Positions 12,601-22,623 of a stretch of DNA of 64,000 nt are shown here, piece after piece. This stretch comes from Cordylochernes scorpioides (Eukaryota; Arthropoda; Arachnida; Pseudoscorpiones; Chernetidae). Under the pieces are notes generated by a model. That model saw only the letters and a program-made list of their open reading frames with translations. It was not told where the DNA came from and did not search any database. A program made the translations under genes and the position numbers. The stretch is from positions 72,445,171 to 72,509,170 of the forward strand of contig CP092871.1 of assembly GCA_030710605.1 (NCBI GenBank). The letters run 5' to 3'. Numbering within the stretch: position 1 is the first letter of the stretch; each line of letters opens with the position of its first letter.

Positions 12601-13565
12601 CAGGTTTTCCACCCATATACTTAATGTTTGGTATCCTACCCCCAGAAATCTCTAATCATAACACACCGTACCCAGATATCGACAAAGCTAGAAAAATTGC
12701 ACACACACGCACACAAAACAAACATTTACAAGACAAAAACACTTATGACAAACGACACAAGCAACCACATTTCGAAGTAGGTGATCTAGTGTTAGTAAAA
12801 TTATATCACCACCCAAATACAGGGAAACTTGCGCCATATTTCACAGGACCTCACACCATATTAGAAATTATTTCACCAAATGTGGTCCGCATAGATCGAC
12901 CAAATCAACCACTTCAAAGAGACACTGACACAATCCACGTCAACAAACTTAAACTGTATACAGAAAAAATCCATTATATATCACCACCCGCCGTTAACAC
13001 CTATCATATAAAACACAACCCCAATTACACGTTCCCTTTCAAACATTTAACACCCGAATTATTCCCAACAGAGTCATTAAGGTTCAAACCCACCAGCAGC
13101 GAACCTTTCAGGCATTTAGACCCTGCCATTTTTGCAACAAGACGATTTACATCACTCTTCCCCGACGTTAAAAACTGCAAACCTGACAACCAGCTCAATC
13201 ATATCACACCACTCCCTAAAGATATCAAACAGGAGAACTGCGAACCTACCAATCATTCAAATTCTACAATTTATAAGGTTCAAGCAAATATTTCAGAGTC
13301 CCCAGTTACAAAAATGTGGACGAACATGGGGCAATACCCTATTTTTCATCTGATTTTCATCCTTTGTTTGTTACTTCTGCCATACAACTGTATTCCAATT
13401 TTATTCATCAATTACTTGTTTATATACACCATGCCCGCTCAGAAAATCTTCGAACTACAAGAGGCAGTTTTTAATTTTGGACAAGCATTTATAAAACTTC
13501 TCCTAATTTTAGGAACCATCCTCGCAGAAAATCTAAATAAACTCCGAAGAGATAGCAGTAACTGA
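9405..13565 (+). CDS. pol: Gypsy-1 Pol polyprotein with C-terminal hydrophobic tail
   Basis: Protease, reverse transcriptase, RNase H and integrase in one uninterrupted frame. The first 90 or so codons overlap gag and are probably not translated; real similarity starts near 9660. Approximate residue positions from 9405: protease DTGAS 117; RT with CIDYRKVN 440 and YFDD 541; RNase H YCDAS 689; integrase zinc finger (H..H..CPTC) 861-898; DDE residues at LDT 930, TDR 988 and CERLN 1024; a GPY/F-like YFTGP before the tail. After the integrase come about 190 extra residues with two hydrophobic stretches (13340-13425 and about 13485-13525). The frame is intact, so the enzymes could be functional, although gag is broken. 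Confidence 0.92.
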   Translation: MYRQRDPEKINHPQCRVRTTAHPDAQVHGMHLFRRPIASSAARDTGTANADVDQSRRPTKKSGQCKRSQNHQFRLHHNQVKPETPQPGSPFETEVGSLNQLTVKLYLAPNVSCPFLIDTGASLSIVPYNIYHMLKTHLPNLTLEGQSLHLQTLNGFAKTMGKLAIPLTIGQISRKEYFHVVNAPLPFGILSINSLHKFRLTIDFNKCTILQLGAPLSTLSYHFNHVSNVCTYWQCQAMSQKIFPTSQLSAYDNHCVHSLRKPHLSTCPFFTKANCPFYMPSNNQTTTISTYKPIQNAPTQRDNSHTKNIGDHTPLHNSHMTNPHNELDTHTNTQQNPLPHAYYNPTPNTHYTPQFTTLLQRYTHIFSQDKFNVPCLRIPPVKIPTNSEKIITIRPYRVPICDQQEIRNQIQQMLENGIIEQSFSPFSSPVTLVTKRDKTKRFCIDYRKVNELISSDVHPLPRIEDILDRLAQAKYFSTADISSAYWQVPIHPDSRPLLAFATFEGLYQPTRLPFGLKTSPQIYERAISQVLQRHGLDCVAHYFDDFIIYSNTLEEHQNHLRQFFAFCEAEKLQLNFAKCEFFKQSINFLGYTITAGTITPLTRNTDIIHAIKQPHNRKTLQSFLGAVNVYNKFIPEYARLRAPLNNLLKKDVVWNWNEACQEAFINLKGNLTQHPILHLYKEGLPCQVYCDASTLGIAGILKQVHPDGNVYPVQYFSRTLRPHEKNYSISELECLAIVESVEKFRIYLMGRKFTIFSDHHALQWLKTIKNPSGRLFRWSLRLSSYEYEVRYIKGKLQYEADLLSRNPFCGFLDATLIKTHQSPPSKESSLTIDHNGLHTVSRKGVTKIILPKPLIQQLLQTVHTQYNHPGISQMSRIISTQYYWQGMSKDIKQKVKTCPTCQLTKRPVGPTYGELSQPPESKEPFDLLSLDTIAGFAKYGNTKIYLHVVVDHFSRYAWAFPSKSTSTITYQQVLKRVFQDGSPKRLLTDRAPAFTSPKFRSFLLNRNIHPLITTSNNPQANGLCERLNATLTGKLRLLHLENPKVAWTKLVKKITLIYNKTPHSTTGFPPIYLMFGILPPEISNHNTPYPDIDKARKIAHTRTQNKHLQDKNTYDKRHKQPHFEVGDLVLVKLYHHPNTGKLAPYFTGPHTILEIISPNVVRIDRPNQPLQRDTDTIHVNKLKLYTEKIHYISPPAVNTYHIKHNPNYTFPFKHLTPELFPTESLRFKPTSSEPFRHLDPAIFATRRFTSLFPDVKNCKPDNQLNHITPLPKDIKQENCEPTNHSNSTIYKVQANISESPVTKMWTNMGQYPIFHLIFILCLLLLPYNCIPILFINYLFIYTMPAQKIFELQEAVFNFGQAFIKLLLILGTILAENLNKLRRDSSN

Positions 13566-14479
13566 AAAGATGACCAAACAGTGTCGGAGAAATCACGCTC
13601 CAAAAACAAGCCCCGAGCCGCACCAAAAATAAATAGACGGCAGGAAACGAGAATTTGAGACACCACGACGGAGGTGTAGTCCGCAGCGATAAATTCGGCC
13701 TCTGTAAACAAAGCGGAACACCTTCGTCCGATCTCCAATTTCATTCCCTCTCGTTTGCCCGACACACCCCACTTCCGTATCTCTAATTACAATGAGAAGA
13801 TCCCCTATTGAGGTCGACTGGGAACCTCGCTATACCACCGATTTTGATTCCAGTTCGAGTCTACATATCGATTTTTACCAACCAACTCCACATCCACGAG
13901 ACAACACATAGAACTAACTCACACATTTCTTACACAACAGACTTCTAACATTTTTTCACAACACACACCCAAAGACAAAAAATTACACATAAAGGTTATA
14001 TAGATTTCCATGTCTCCTGTACACACAGCATAAACGCACTTGAGGACTAGAATCACGTTTTTCACCTAAGTGTCGCTACGGATGAGACAAAAAATTTATA
14101 GGGCATAATTGAGCAAGTAAAACATTTATAGGGCAAAATGGAACAATCAATACATTTAGATCAGGGCATGTAGATACCAAAGGGTTCCAACCAATACACC
14201 TTATTTTTCATATCAATCATTTTCATTATTTTCTCGCAATTAAAAATGTAAATATTTAATCAATTTAGCAATTTATTCAACTTATTATCAATTTTAATCA
14301 TTAACTATCATTTTATTTACCAATTAGCTTATATTATCATTTTCACTTATCAATTATCATTCTATTTACCACTTGACTTATATTGCCACAACTCAATTAT
14401 CAACGAAAACCCACTGGTTTTCGATTAAACTAAAAACATTAAATCACCCTTTGTTGTTGAAACCTTTTTATTTTTCATT

Positions 14480-15090
14480 TTTTTTTTCAAGCACTCAACT
14501 TTGATTTCGCTCAAAAAACTCTTATTTTATTTTTATTTTTGATTTCTCAAAAGACCTAATAGAATTCCTTCGATTTCATTCCCAATTTCGAGCTAGAATA
14601 TGGTTAGGCATTTTTCTTTTTTTCTCACCATTCAACCAAACACACTCAATTTTGATTTCATTCAACTTCTTATTTCATTTTGTTTTGATTTCAAAGCACC
14701 TTATGAAATTTCCTCGATTCCTTTTTCTCAGAATTCGAGCAAAAAAGTAACTAAGCAGTTGTCTTTGTCACCATGCAACAAAATATTTTTCTTTTTCAAC
14801 CAAACACATTCAATTTTGATTTCATTCAACTTCTTATTTCATTTTGTTTTGATTTCAAAGCACCTTATGAAATTTCCTCGATTCCTTTTTCTCAGAATTC
14901 GAGCAAAAAAGTAACTAAGCAGTTGTCTTTGTCACCATGCAACAAAATATTTTTTTTTTTCAACCAAACACATTCAATTTTGATTTCATTCAACTATTTT
15001 TATATTATTTTTATTTGATTTCAAAAGCCTTAATAGAACTCCCTCGATATCATTTCTTATCTCGAGTAGAATTCGTTTAGGCGCATTTTT
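14480..15090 (+). repeat. Tandem repeats in the Gypsy-1 3' non-coding region
   Basis: A 164-bp unit (CAACCAAACACA at 14633, 14797 and 14961) is present in two nearly identical full copies plus diverged partial copies on both sides. The region 13566-15333 between pol and the 3' LTR is otherwise AT-rich and non-coding; small ORFs here follow the repeat and carry no domain. Confidence 0.8.
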
Positions 15091-15320
15091 TTTGTTTTAC
15101 CCACTATGTACCATAACCTTCATTGATTTCTTACAATTAAAAAATTTTTTGATTTCTATTAATTATACTCAACCTATATCATCAACCCCATTCTATCTTA
15201 CTTATGTCACCAGCAATGCTTGTATATAGCCCCTCAATACCTACAACTAATTTTCCCACAAAATTATTTTTCATTTTACAGAATTCTCTCAGGCTAACCC
15301 CTTCTTGAATTCTTCACATG

Positions 15321-15330
15321 TAGGGGGCGC
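15321..15330 (+). promoter_or_regulatory. Gypsy-1 polypurine tract
   Basis: TAGGGGGCGC lies three bases before the 3' LTR start at 15334. A G-rich tract here is the expected primer for plus-strand DNA synthesis. Confidence 0.6.
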
Positions 15331-15333
15331 ATC

Positions 15334-16216
15334 TGTCATAATTTGTATATAATTAAATGCAACCCCGACCCACTATGTATGTACCATGTATGATTTTCAA
15401 AGACTTAATAAAGAACAAGGTAACTGGAGGGAAGCAAGTAGCATTAAGATATAGGAAGTAGACCTAAAGCTGGCACGACTATTCTGGGCACCCCTGTGTC
15501 AATATTGCAGGGGCAGAAACCGGACGTCTCTAGTGACCAGAAGTTATAAAGGTTAAAGCTAACACCCAATATTTCCGGCAAAGACAGGGCGTATCCAATA
15601 TCCACAGAAGTTATATTAGTATAGAGACACCCCATACTTCCGACCCAAGATAGGACGTATTTGATAACACGGAAGTAAATAAAGTCAAAATAGCACTCGA
15701 CACTTCCTATCAAGCAGACCACAGCTTTCATCAAGGAAAGCCGCGGGCCAATCAAAAGATAGCATCTAAATAGGTCAACCAATAGGGAAAAAGCATGTGA
15801 TCATCTCTCAACCAATCAGAGAGAAACGGAGTCTTGGTGTAAAATCGAAAGACAAGGATGGTCAGTTAGGTTTTCGCTCTCATAGGAACAACACCTGCAG
15901 TAGCGACTTGGCTCCCACCGAGTTCGGATCAGCCTTCGACTTGCTCCCACCAAGGTAACATCTGTTCTAGAGATCTCTCTCTCAGCTCAGCTCATAGCTA
16001 TGTCAATCACCGCCATGTGATCAGATAAGGAACAATCAAACCCGCTCCTTCTCAAACCTTCTTCCCTCCAATCCAGTTGCATTTTATTTTCAAAACTCAA
16101 TCACGTGTCCTGATTATTCCTAACTGTGTGCTTCACTTACCACTCAACGACTGCGCTTCAATCAAATATCACCATTCGCATCCAACAACAAGAAACCCCG
16201 CAACGATATTGCCACA
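15334..16216 (+). repeat. Gypsy-1 3' LTR
   Basis: 883 bp, the same length as the 5' LTR, with about four substitutions by eye. It ends ...ATTGCCACA and is followed by TATA. Confidence 0.93.
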
Positions 16217-16425
16217 TATATATATGTACCAAAAGGGAGAGCCTCCCCCTTTAATCAAGATATACTCTATATATGTATATGGAAAACGCCACTTTACAGG
16301 TTGGTTTTATAAGCTGTCTTGCTCAACAACATATTTTCAGCCTTGACAAAACGTTGTGTTCAAGGTTTCAGTATTCTTAACTATACTGTTGTTGGATTCT
16401 CTAAGCCTCGGTGTTTTTGTTCCAG

Positions 16426-16513
16426 AACATGTCCGGGACTTCGGCTGCGGGCTGCGCTACTATAGAACTTTCCAGTTGGACCAGAAACGAGACGCTCTCT
16501 ACGTCGGTGCCAT
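16426..16513 (+). CDS. Semaphorin exon (sema domain, N-terminal part)
   Basis: Host gene exon of 88 bp. A pyrimidine-rich tract and CAG precede it (AG at 16424-16425), and GTGAGT follows at 16514. The reading frame gives CGLRYYRTFQLDQKRDALYV followed by GAM, closely resembling the first strands of the sema domain in secreted and transmembrane semaphorins (family pattern CG.LYYRTF..D..RD.LYVGAM), with Sema-2-like proteins the nearest I recall. Both ends split codons: the first two bases finish a codon and the last two start one. Semaphorins are extracellular axon-guidance ligands. No other exon of this gene is recognisable in the window, so the flanks are large introns. Gypsy-1 sits in the upstream intron. 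Confidence 0.82.
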
Positions 16514-16847
16514 GTGAGTAAATCCTAACTTCGACTCGACATCCCTAAACTAATTGGCCATTAGAGAATGGGGTCTTCTAGTCCTACTATTAGGCCGCAT
16601 CAAGCAAACTGTGCACTATGGTAATGAACCAAACAAGTAGTAAGTCACCAGAGCTGTAACACAAGTGAGCATCCCCGGGTCAGGGAAGGAGAGAGATCAA
16701 GTAAGAAAGTTCTGTAAAAAAAATTGACAAAGAGAAGATATTTTAAGGGAACAATTTTGTAAAATTAGAAATAGAAAAGACTAGCTTCAGCTAGAACATC
16801 AATGATTGGCTTTATTTGAGAAATTTTCATCTCCTATATATATATCA

Positions 16848-16947
16848 NNNNNNNNNNNNNNNNNNNNNNNNNNNNNNNNNNNNNNNNNNNNNNNNNNNNN
16901 NNNNNNNNNNNNNNNNNNNNNNNNNNNNNNNNNNNNNNNNNNNNNNN
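16848..16947. other. Assembly gap (100 N)
   Basis: Exactly 100 N, the usual placeholder for a scaffold join of unknown size. ORFs across it are meaningless. Confidence 0.98.
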
Positions 16948-16978
16948 TTGAGATGTTATAAAATGAAGGAAAGATATA

Positions 16979-17192
16979 CACTCGTGGACAAAACTTAAGT
17001 ATCTTATACCTTTTAGAATGTATATCGGGATTCAGACAATAACTCTGAAAGATATTATAGTGACCTTTATTGAAGAGACACGAGATAACAAAGTGTGAAC
17101 AAAATTATTACCTCTGTCTCCTTGAAAAAAAAAAACAAAAAAAAAACAGAGGACCGGCAATAACAAAGACTTTCCACTTCCTTAAGTTTTGT
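16979..17192 (+). mobile_element. MITE family M1, copy 2
   Basis: Starts CACTCGTGGACAAAACTTAA and ends near CACTTCCTTAAGTTTTGT, with the family's internal GTGACCTTTATTGAAGA and poly-A/GACCGGC segments. Its right end is slightly eroded. Confidence 0.7.
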
Positions 17193-20100
17193 ATCGAGAT
17201 TCATATACTTTACTATTGGAAGTGTTTTAAAAACCACAAAGGATTTGAAGAAAATCGTTGATGGAATTTGCCTCGAATGGACTTATTTTGGTCTATAATT
17301 ATTTGAATTATAAATAAATATCTTCAGCCTTCAATCCTCAACTTTATCTACAATTTTTAAACCAAATTGAAAAAAAAAACGCTTCATCTCTTTAATTATT
17401 TATTAAATTTGGGTATAAAACGTTTAAAAATAGTTAAATTCGGGCATTTTTTCATTTTTACATTAATTTCAAATTTCATAATATTACACCAGTTCTTTTC
17501 TGTGTATAGCACTTCTTCTTTTCGATAGCGTATACACACAAAACCTTTTATTAAAGTCATTAAATCTCTCAATATAAAGATATTTTTCTTAAGATTGAAT
17601 GTTTAATGCCTCAAAACGTAGAAGACAAAGCCGCGGACAGTTCCAACTGATTCTTCCATATGACAAGACATCTTTGTTTCGTAACAAAACCTACATCCTA
17701 ATTACAGTAATTTGAAAGGCTACTTCTATAAAATGATACCTTTTAAAAAAAGGTATCGACAAATTATTTGCAAGAAGCGTTTTGTTTTAACTTTTTTTAT
17801 TCCTACAACTTCCCCCAATTTTGTAAAAAGATGAATGCAAATGGCCATTAGACAAGTAATAATGACGTTTTATAAAATCCCTTAATATAATCTTAAAGAA
17901 ATTCCTATGTTTCTAAGAAGTCTAAAAACAAATTTAAAGTTTAAAATTATATTTCTAAAATACACAGTTTTACAATTATTTTTATGTCAATTTTATGTGT
18001 TTGTCTAAAAAAAAACAGTCAGTCTAGCAAATATGCAATTAAAATATATATTGATTAATACAATATGGAATAATATATTTTAATAAGTTTATTGATAAAA
18101 TTATTAAATGTAAATATTTCAATACCCAAGATTCATTTATATTTTACATATCTCTCTATATCTATTGCTCTTTTTTTATTTAAGTCGCTGAAAATATAGA
18201 AAAATTGTATATTTAATTGATTCTCTATATAATGGAATACAACATTCTGTTGTCTCTGTATGACACTTTTTACCCTAGTTTTTTATTTAATTTCTATTTG
18301 CACCCTCTCTCTCTCTAGATGGAAAATCTTTATAAGACTGAGGCCCTAAACACAAAGGCTTCTGTGTGTACATTTGCATAAAATAATATTCAACATATTG
18401 ATTTTTTTCCCAGTTTTATATTAGATAATGAAGATAGTGAAAAATAAAATGAACGAAAAACAGATTTTTATATCATGCCGCAATGTTTTATCAACATTGA
18501 TGTTGTTTATTTAAATAGTGTCCTATCAACATGAATAAAACAATCTTCAAATAAAAGATATATAATTACAGATATATCGTATACATATATAAGGTTATAA
18601 AATATGTATATATAAATATAATAATTAAGATATACTCTATCTCTTTTTCCTCTCTAAATATGTCTTCCTTTCAAAATAGTAACTAGGAAAATATGTCAAC
18701 ATTTTATTTTGGCGGGAAAGTTAATTAAATTTGTTGTTCTCGTTTGGTAGAGAAAAAGAATTTTGACGTTTGAGAATTAAACGTGAGTAATTTACCTTTC
18801 TCTTTTTAATGTTTATATATCTTCTCTCTTTATTTTTATTAATACATTACATATAATCTCTCCAAGTAGGTATTCAACACAATCTCAATATGATATTTAT
18901 AAAACGATATATACATTGTATATGTATATATTGTGTATTTCATATATATAAATATATATTATACATAAAAGATATATATGAATTTTTGATAGATATATCA
19001 TATTGACTGGTCAATTTTATATAATATAAATAATGACCGGTCAATATAATTTTTTTCATCATCTTTCTGCATCTTCGTTTTCTGGCTTCTGCAAATAACG
19101 ACCATCCGCGTCGTTGGTTAGACTTAATATCTAATCTAAAAATTACTCTATTATATAAATATATTGTATAATCCTATTGTCTAAATAAATACATATAGAA
19201 AAGGATTAGTACGAGTTAAAATAATTTGTTTACAACTACGCGGTAACCCTAAATACACAACAATTTTAAAATGGTATTTCTTAAAATATATATAACATAT
19301 GTAATATTTGAAACTATCTAGGCTAATCAATTTCCAAAATGATAAATAGTTTTTCACGTTTGAAAGAAAATAAAAAGAATTATTACCAATAAATATTTAA
19401 ATTTGCCTAACTAAAAATTAATAGTTCAAATTCAGAGCGTGTTTTAGAGAGAAAATGAGGTATTTAAACAGCAAAAGAAAAGTAGTGGCAGCTATATTAT
19501 CAAATCGTGAATAATAATATGTAATCAATAGACAATCAATTAAACAAAAGATAGATTTATTGAGATAAAAAAAATGAATAATTCAAATTCAATTAGAGAA
19601 TATTTATACAAACTTGAATTTTTCACTGGGTTGAAAATATTGATTTCTGTGATATTTTTCCATTTTAAAATGCTATAATTAGATATTGTATAGTTCGTCT
19701 GCTTCAAATATTTTCGTCATTTTTTTTTTATTTTATGGCAAATTGGAAAATAAAATGATTATTTTGTTTTAGTGTTCACAGATTTTTATATATTTTTTAT
19801 ATCGTCTTGAAATTATTAAAATAAATATTAAATTAATAAATTAAATATCATTCCATTTAATATTTATATAATTAAGGAATAATTAGAATCGCAACTTAAT
19901 TAAGGTAAACAGATAAATAAAATAATTATAATTTAATCGATTTTTGTTTTGTCTATTATAAATTTAATAAGGTCAAATATATATAAATATGCTTTATATT
20001 TTTATCGAATATTTTCATAGAAAATACAATATATTACTTGCATTTGACAAAAAAATATATATCCAATATCAATTAAAATATTCTAAATATAGAATTAATA

Positions 20101-21194
20101 AAAAATAAGCCTTTATATTTTAAATATAATATCAATAAAAATAATATGTTTTATATATTATATATATATTACATTTACGCATAAAAATGAATATAAAATA
20201 TGAAAATAAATAAATAATTGCATTTAAAAATATATATTTTAAAAATAACTCGTCATCAAATATCACACAAGGGGGAAAAAAGAATCATTTTCTTTTATTT
20301 TAAAAGCATCGTTTGAAAGAAAAAAAAACGAATCCATTGAAATGTTTCCCAAAAGATATCACTTTTACTATATCAGTAACAATATATATATATATATAAA
20401 AAACTCTCAACATTTCTCTGATAAAAAATATACCTTTATAGACAGCTATCAGTATATTGTGATCAATTTCCTAAAAGGTTTTGATGGAAATATATAGGGG
20501 AAACGCAGACGATTAAAATTTAGGAAACAGCATTTTCCTTTTGGGCAACTATTTCCTTCAGGGTTGTCAAATATTATTGTAGCGTTTTCACAGAAGGTTT
20601 GCTGACTTTGAAGCGTTTCTTTGGCGCGTTAAGCCTTCGTCGTCTGCCTAGTAAATATTTGAGGGGGATTAAAATTCCCGTCTGCTTTTGTCTAGAAAGT
20701 TTCACAAAACCTACTATTGTGTAACTTTGAGATTTGACTTACTCAGCATTTTGAAAAATGTTAATGAGGAATCTTTTGTGCGTTATTAATATAGCTTTTG
20801 TAGTCATTTTCAATATAAATATATATCGTAAATTAGGCGATTTTTTTATTGAAAGCATTGTGTAATATTTAATTTTTTAAAAATATATATATTTATTAAA
20901 AATATATATATCGTTTATAAAATTATATGGGTTATAAAAAAAGGCAAATCTTTTCATAAAAACATTTCATTGTGTATTTTAAAATAACAGTTTACATATA
21001 TACATTCCATTTGCATATTGGAAAACCGAAAATAGGATTCTATAGAGCCCAAATTAAAGAGTAAAATAATTCAATGCTGTCTAAAATTATATTACCTTCT
21101 TTTACAAATACTTTTTGGCTTTAAAAATTCCTATTTTTATATATTTAATGAATTACTTAATCGCGTTTTTTAAATAATATTTCTAAACTTAATA
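17193..21194. other. Very AT-rich DNA, no genes seen
   Basis: About 4 kb of AT-rich intronic or intergenic DNA without domain-bearing ORFs. Small items: an E2F-like TTTTGGCGGGAAA at 18707-18719, two copies of a 14-bp palindrome (ATTGACTGGTCAAT at 19002-19015, AATGACCGGTCAAT at 19032-19045), and CAGACGAT at about 20507. Confidence 0.5.
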
Positions 21195-22623
21195 CAGTGT
21201 ACTCCGCTTATAACAAAGTCGGTTATAGCGAAATTCCGCATATAGCGAATGAAATTGTCTGCACGAAAGAAAATAAGGGCTTAAACCATTAAAAGAACTC
21301 TGGATATTGCGAAGTCGGATATAAAGAATTTTCGCTTATAACGAAGTGATTTGCATGTATACATTTTTATTTTATCCGTTTATAACGAAGTTTTCTCATT
21401 TACCATTATAATTGACTAATATATTATGCATAATATATATCAAATTACAACGTGTGAATGACACAAATTTAATGATACACAACAAATAAGTTAATAATAT
21501 ACAATTTTAAAATATGCAAACATATTATAAGTATTTTTTTTTACATTATTTAAACAAAATTAAATTGTTTAATAAACGCTTATATTTTATTAACGTTTAC
21601 CATGGCAGGAGAACGAAAACAAACAAGAAACTCACTATCTCTGTCAGTCAAGCTGCAAATCCTAAGAGAGATTGAAGTGGAGAAGAAGAAAAAGACAGAT
21701 GTTGCCCAGAAACATAATATCCCACAGTCGTCGCTCAGCACCATAATAAAGAACTCTGAGAAGATCCACCAACAAGCTCTGCATGCGGGAGAAAGCAGTC
21801 GGAAACGAGCACGTGGATCTACATATGCTGATGTTGATGAGGCTCTGCTGCAGTGGTTCAAGCAGGCAAGAAGTGCAGCGCTTCCAGTTGATGGTCCATT
21901 GCTTTCCGAAAAGGCGAAGACCCTGGCTCTTGAATTTGGATTAAAGGATTTTACTGGGAGTGGTGGATGGATCGAGCGTTGGAAGGCAAGGCATGGCATC
22001 AAGCTGCGCAACATTTGTGGAGAATCAGCTGATGTCAATCGTGAGACAATGACGAACTGGTTGACCGATGTAATGCCTAATATAATTAGTAACTATGTTT
22101 GCAAAGACATGCAAGACTTGCAAGAGATGGATTTCGATTCTTATGCTGACGCTGACAATGACGTCGTTACAAATGCCATGTTATCCGATGTAGAAATTGT
22201 CGAGAGCATTCTTCAAGCAAAAGAAGAAGAAGAAACGGACCAAGTTGATGAAGAAGTAGACCCAATTGTCCACATTCCTCATCCAAAAGAGGTCTTGGAG
22301 ATCATTCAAACTCTGCGATTGTTTCTTCAATGTCAGGATGAGTCCAAGTCTCTTCATAGGCATCTGTCAGACTTGGACAACATCGAAAAGAGTGTTCAGC
22401 ACTTGTTACTGACTTCTAAATGTCAAAAGAAAATCACAAACTACTTCTCCAAAAACACCTGATGAGGTTGTTATTGATCTTTGTGTTGCTCTTTTGAGTT
22501 GAATAATAAATAAAATTATTGGTACAAAACATTTTTTTTTTCCAACTGCGGATATAACAAACTTCGGATATAACAAAGTGATTGTCATGGATAATGCGAC
22601 TTCGTTATAAGCGGAGTACACTG
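21195..22623 (+). mobile_element. Tigger-type (pogo superfamily) DNA transposon, internally deleted
   Basis: A 1429-bp element with identical 20-bp terminal inverted repeats CAGTGTACTCCGCTTATAAC, flanked by TA on both sides. Next to both ends lie several degenerate copies of TATAACGAAGT or GGATATAACAAA, probable transposase-binding repeats. It encodes a single ORF that has lost the catalytic domain. Confidence 0.93.
21602..22462 (+). CDS. Tigger transposase derivative: CENP-B-type DNA-binding domains without DDE
   Basis: 286 codons from an ATG in a good context (ACCATGG). Residues about 10-60 form a psq/CENP-B N-terminal helix-turn-helix (SLSVKLQILREIE, VAQKHNIPQSSLSTIIKN). Residues about 75-140 form the second CENPB HTH (GGWIERWKARHGI). 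The protein then runs into an acidic linker and the C-terminal tail typical of Tigger transposases. The roughly 200-residue DDE catalytic domain expected between about residues 170 and 180 is missing, yet the frame stays open across the junction. By family knowledge it should still bind its terminal repeats but cannot cut DNA. It could act as a repressor or be a simple deletion derivative. Confidence 0.88.
   Translation: MAGERKQTRNSLSLSVKLQILREIEVEKKKKTDVAQKHNIPQSSLSTIIKNSEKIHQQALHAGESSRKRARGSTYADVDEALLQWFKQARSAALPVDGPLLSEKAKTLALEFGLKDFTGSGGWIERWKARHGIKLRNICGESADVNRETMTNWLTDVMPNIISNYVCKDMQDLQEMDFDSYADADNDVVTNAMLSDVEIVESILQAKEEEETDQVDEEVDPIVHIPHPKEVLEIIQTLRLFLQCQDESKSLHRHLSDLDNIEKSVQHLLLTSKCQKKITNYFSKNT

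Larger units (their letters stand above)
7841..16216 (+). mobile_element. Gypsy-1: full-length Ty3/gypsy LTR retrotransposon
   Basis: An 8376-bp element bounded by two 883-bp LTRs that begin TGTCATAATTTG and end ATTGCCACA. Flanking TATA on both sides fits a 4-bp target duplication but lies in an AT microsatellite, so it is ambiguous. Order: LTR, gag (two frame breaks), pol with protease, RT, RNase H and integrase, a membrane-like C-terminal tail, about 1.8 kb of non-coding repeats, polypurine tract, LTR. By eye I count about four LTR differences in 883 bp, so the insertion is young. It sits 210 bp upstream of a semaphorin exon in the same orientation. Confidence 0.93.

Noticed and set aside
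13439..13765. Separate env gene on the minus strand after Gypsy-1 pol
   Set aside because: Wrong strand for the element and no signal peptide, cleavage site or glycoprotein features; the plus-strand hydrophobic tail explains the composition.
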